Position numbers and translations under genes: made by a program
From: Corella eumyota
Taxonomy: Eukaryota; Chordata; Ascidiacea; Phlebobranchia; Corellidae
Direction: 5' to 3'
DNA length: 64,000 nt
Assembly (NCBI GenBank): GCA_963082875.1
Contig: OY720097.1
Span: forward strand, 13,338,501 to 13,402,500
Notes under the pieces: generated by a model
Database searches by the model: none
What the model was told of the DNA's origin: nothing
What the model saw: the letters and a program-made list of their open reading frames with translations, nothing else
Part shown: in pieces, positions 61,190 to 64,000 of the stretch
How the letters are laid out: each line of letters begins with the position of its first letter
How positions within the stretch are numbered: position 1 is the first letter of the stretch

Positions 61190-63746
61190 ATGGAATGCTG
61201 GCTAGTACTATTACTGTTGTATTTTATATCACCCTGGGAGTCTGTCGACCTTATATTTGTCGAAGTCCCAATAAAGAGTAAGTACTTTTGCTTTAATTCT
61301 CCTTTGTTGGTATAAAAATGTCCGTTGTTATGTACTTCATTGTTGTATTTTATTTCAAATTTATTTCTTTTTAAAAAATGTAAAATTGTTTTAATTTTTT
61401 TATATAGGCTATACACTCTTTGCAATTATATTAATTTTAAAAATAATAACAATAAAGGTATACATCTTACATTTTCCAAATATATATACTTTATTTGATG
61501 TTTGTTGGCTAAATTAGAAAGCTATCCAAGTTAAAAACGCTAAAAAAATATTAGAAAAACCAAGCAATGGCATAAAGAAAAGGTCAAACTTTTTATTAAA
61601 AGTTCTGTTTTGTAACTTATATATAATTGCTATTGGAGGCTAAAAGATACCGTGTAATTGTAGTGAATATTTAATTAATTCGTACGTGGCCTGTAATGAA
61701 TATTTCAGTGTATGGTAAACATTGAGAAAACAAGAATATAAAATAATAATACAGAAGAGAAAAAGTTTGGCCCATCTGTGAGTACTATGTGTGGTAGTTG
61801 TTTTGCCAATATGTTTTCAATTTTTATCGTCGAAACCTTATCTAGATGTCAATGGATTTATTTAGAACACTGGAGTGTGGTTGTTCAAGTAAAATGCATT
61901 GAGGAATAATATACCAATTTTTTTAATTGCTATTTTTTTTAATTTTTGCTAAATATATAAATTGGGTTTATTGAAAAAAAAACTTCGTTATTTTTTATTT
62001 TTTAAATAATTTATTTTATGCTTAATTTAATTCAACTTTGGTGTTAAAAAAATATGTAAAAATGTGCTGTATAGAAAAAACATAACTTGTAAATAGTGAA
62101 ATTATTGTAAACATGAAATTAACTTGTTTTTAAAAGTGCAGACTAAATCATATATATACTGTTTATCAGGGTTCAATATTATGTATTTGACTGTGTATAA
62201 AGATTACTAGTATTTGTAAATTATGTTTTTGTGAAGAAACTCATTCGACCGTGTATGTCAAATTTGAACTTGTTAAGCCTCTTATTTTCCACTTTGCCCT
62301 ATGCTATATTTAGCACTTCTGTGTCACATTCACGTTTTTAGATTTTTCTATTTTAAAATTTTTTTAATGTTTCAGAACTTCAGCCAATCATATTCTCGTC
62401 ATCACAACCAAAACAAAGCTACAAAAGTGTTCGAATAATTAATGATGTTTTCTACATTGGTGGAAATGGGCTGTTTTTTCTTCAAAAGTTAGGTATATAT
62501 ATTATTGTTCTCAGTTTTATTAAATATGCTGAATCTTAAATTTTTTAATTAAATACTCCCATACTAAATTGATTATTTAATACACTAAATGATGACATAA
62601 AATTTTTTTGTCGACTTTGCATTGTGCTTATTAAGCATTAATGTTAATTTTGAAATTTCTTCTTATTATTATTCAAAAGCAAATTAGCATTGAAGTTTAT
62701 TTTAATAGAAAATATATCATCTCCCGAAGCTGATCCTATAACCTGGGGTGTATCTGAATCAGAAAGATTATCATGTGATGGTTTACCACAAAGTATAACA
62801 AACCCAAGTCTATGCGACAACATTATATCTATTATTCAGCCTTATAATGACACACATTTACTCCTGTGTGGCACTAAAGCACTTCATCCATCTAATATAC
62901 TTTTCAATATCAAGGTACTTTTATTTAACAATCAAGCTTGCGGTCACTTAGGATATCAAGTAGGGTTAGCCGATTAAGAATTGGATTTGAATCTGATCAA
63001 GTTTTTTTACTGTACTTGAATTTTATACCTAGGGGCCTTTTTTTCAGATCAGTTCCAAATAATTACGTCTATACTAAATTTAATAAACAGGCATGTTGTA
63101 TGTTTAATGAGCTGCAACATTTTGGGATATATAGCTAAAGTTTGTAATTATTAAAGTTAAAACTTTTTTTTTTAGGACAAAACACTTCACAAATTGGACG
63201 ATACCCAAACACCGCTTTGTAGTTATGATCCTTCTGATTCAGTGACTTCAATTCTTGCAACACAGAGTGGTGATTTTTCTAGTATTGCTGCTACCTCTCG
63301 TGATTTGCGAGAGAAGATAGCAGTTGTGAAAAATTTCCAAGATTCAAATTATCTTAAAACAAGCCAAGGCGAAGGTGCCATGATTGGAGGTAAGAATTAT
63401 CAAGTTTTTGTTACTTTTAAGACCATAATTTCTAGCAACCTTAACCTAGATTTGTTTTCAAAGAAGATGCACGTGGAAAAATGTCTTTTCTTATGAGGAA
63501 CAAACTTTGCAAAAAACTTCAAAATTAAAATTAAAAAACTATACCCTTTTTTATTGTAGTTAGTCAAAACGAAGTTGTAATTCATGTTTTAATCCAATAA
63601 AAAATAATTTTTATATTGCAGATAATCCAACTTTTGTGAATTCATTTGCTTCAGAAGTTGTTTCAATGAAAGGCAGTTCAAAGAAATTGTATTTTGTGTT
63701 TGGAGAAAACTCTGCCAAGAATGGTTATGCCAGTAGAATAGCACAG
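61190..63746 (+). CDS. Semaphorin, 5' part (continues beyond the window)
   Basis: Exons 61190-61277, 62376-62492, 62709-62914, 63176-63389 and 63622-63746 join in frame; the rest of the gene lies past the right edge. The first exon encodes a signal peptide (MECWLVLLLLYFISPWESVD). The later ones encode the first half of a sema beta-propeller: VRIINDVFYIGGNGLFFL, ITWGVSESERLSC, a Cys-containing block leading to YNDTHLLLCGTKALHP (family: NGTHLYVCGTxAFxP), PLCSYDPSD, a RDLREKIAVVKNF blade and LYFVFGENS. Semaphorins are secreted or membrane guidance cues acting through plexins. Which class cannot be told without the C-terminal half. The start is chosen for its signal peptide and phase match; the first intron is 1.1 kb. 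Confidence 0.9.
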
Positions 63747-64000
63747 GTAAAAAAAAGCAACATTACTAGTTTGGTCTTGCAATTTTTTCTACATGTAGTT
63801 CAAATTTAAACGTTCCATTTACCTATTTATTTGAATGAGCAATATTGTTCATAATGTATTAGGTTACGTAATATAATACTGCAGTAAACGTGACTTGGGG
63901 GTTAAACGAAAGAGGAAATAACAACATGCGGTGTTTTAAATAGTTTAAATGAACTTGTAATGCAACACTGAATTAATGTTGACAGTCTTTTAAAAATATT

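Noticed and set aside
1-64000. Search for retrovirus-like, LTR, Polinton-like, LINE, rRNA, snRNA and CRISPR features
   Set aside because: No reverse transcriptase, integrase, capsid or polymerase-like frames, long terminal repeats, rRNA blocks or regularly spaced repeats were recognised by reading.

Overview
The window looks like nuclear DNA of an ascidian tunicate, possibly Ciona or a related phlebobranch. It is very AT-rich (roughly 30% G+C by eye), with compact multi-exon genes, many short GT-AG introns, and chordate-type orthologues of CFAP299, Neurogenin, GTF3C1, Chordin, TRAPPC10, TIMM22, ATPAF2, ANAPC13 and a semaphorin. Several start codons have a pyrimidine-rich stretch plus AG 12 to 40 bases upstream, as expected where a spliced leader is trans-spliced. 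The species is an inference. Gene names rest on my reading of the conceptual translations against remembered protein families.

Layout. 1-3066: no gene seen. 3067-8207 (-): CFAP299, a ciliary protein, six exons, with a 3.1-kb intron that holds a cluster of E-boxes. 9363-11991 (+): an unrecognised coiled-coil protein gene, divergent from CFAP299 and sharing an upstream region with an RFX X-box-like site. 11992-19775: a 7.8-kb gene desert. 19776-21398 (-): a Neurogenin bHLH gene with four exons. 23734-23806 (+): tRNA-Arg(TCG). 24864-37811 (+): GTF3C1, the large B-box-binding TFIIIC subunit, with about 45 exons. 38227-43189 (-): Chordin, with four VWC modules around CHRD repeats and a good TATA box. 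45855-55613 (+): TRAPPC10. 55910-56723 (-) TIMM22, 56951-57757 (-) ATPAF2 and 58338-58541 (-) ANAPC13 lie in tandem and may be partly operonic. 61190 to beyond the right edge (+): a semaphorin, 5' part only.

Mobile DNA is modest: three long and several short copies of a tRNA-derived SINE, and two non-autonomous DNA transposons with terminal inverted repeats and target duplications (49111-49642 in a TRAPPC10 intron; 57959-58215 between ANAPC13 and ATPAF2). I saw no retrovirus-like, LTR or Polinton-like element, no LINE, no rRNA and no CRISPR.

The genes do not form one pathway. The most suggestive groupings are the two developmental regulators (Neurogenin and Chordin) on either side of GTF3C1, the mitochondrial pair ATPAF2-TIMM22, and the clustering of TFIIIC-type targets (a tRNA gene and two SINEs) at the gene for the TFIIIC subunit that reads B boxes. 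I did not find a convincing new biological system.
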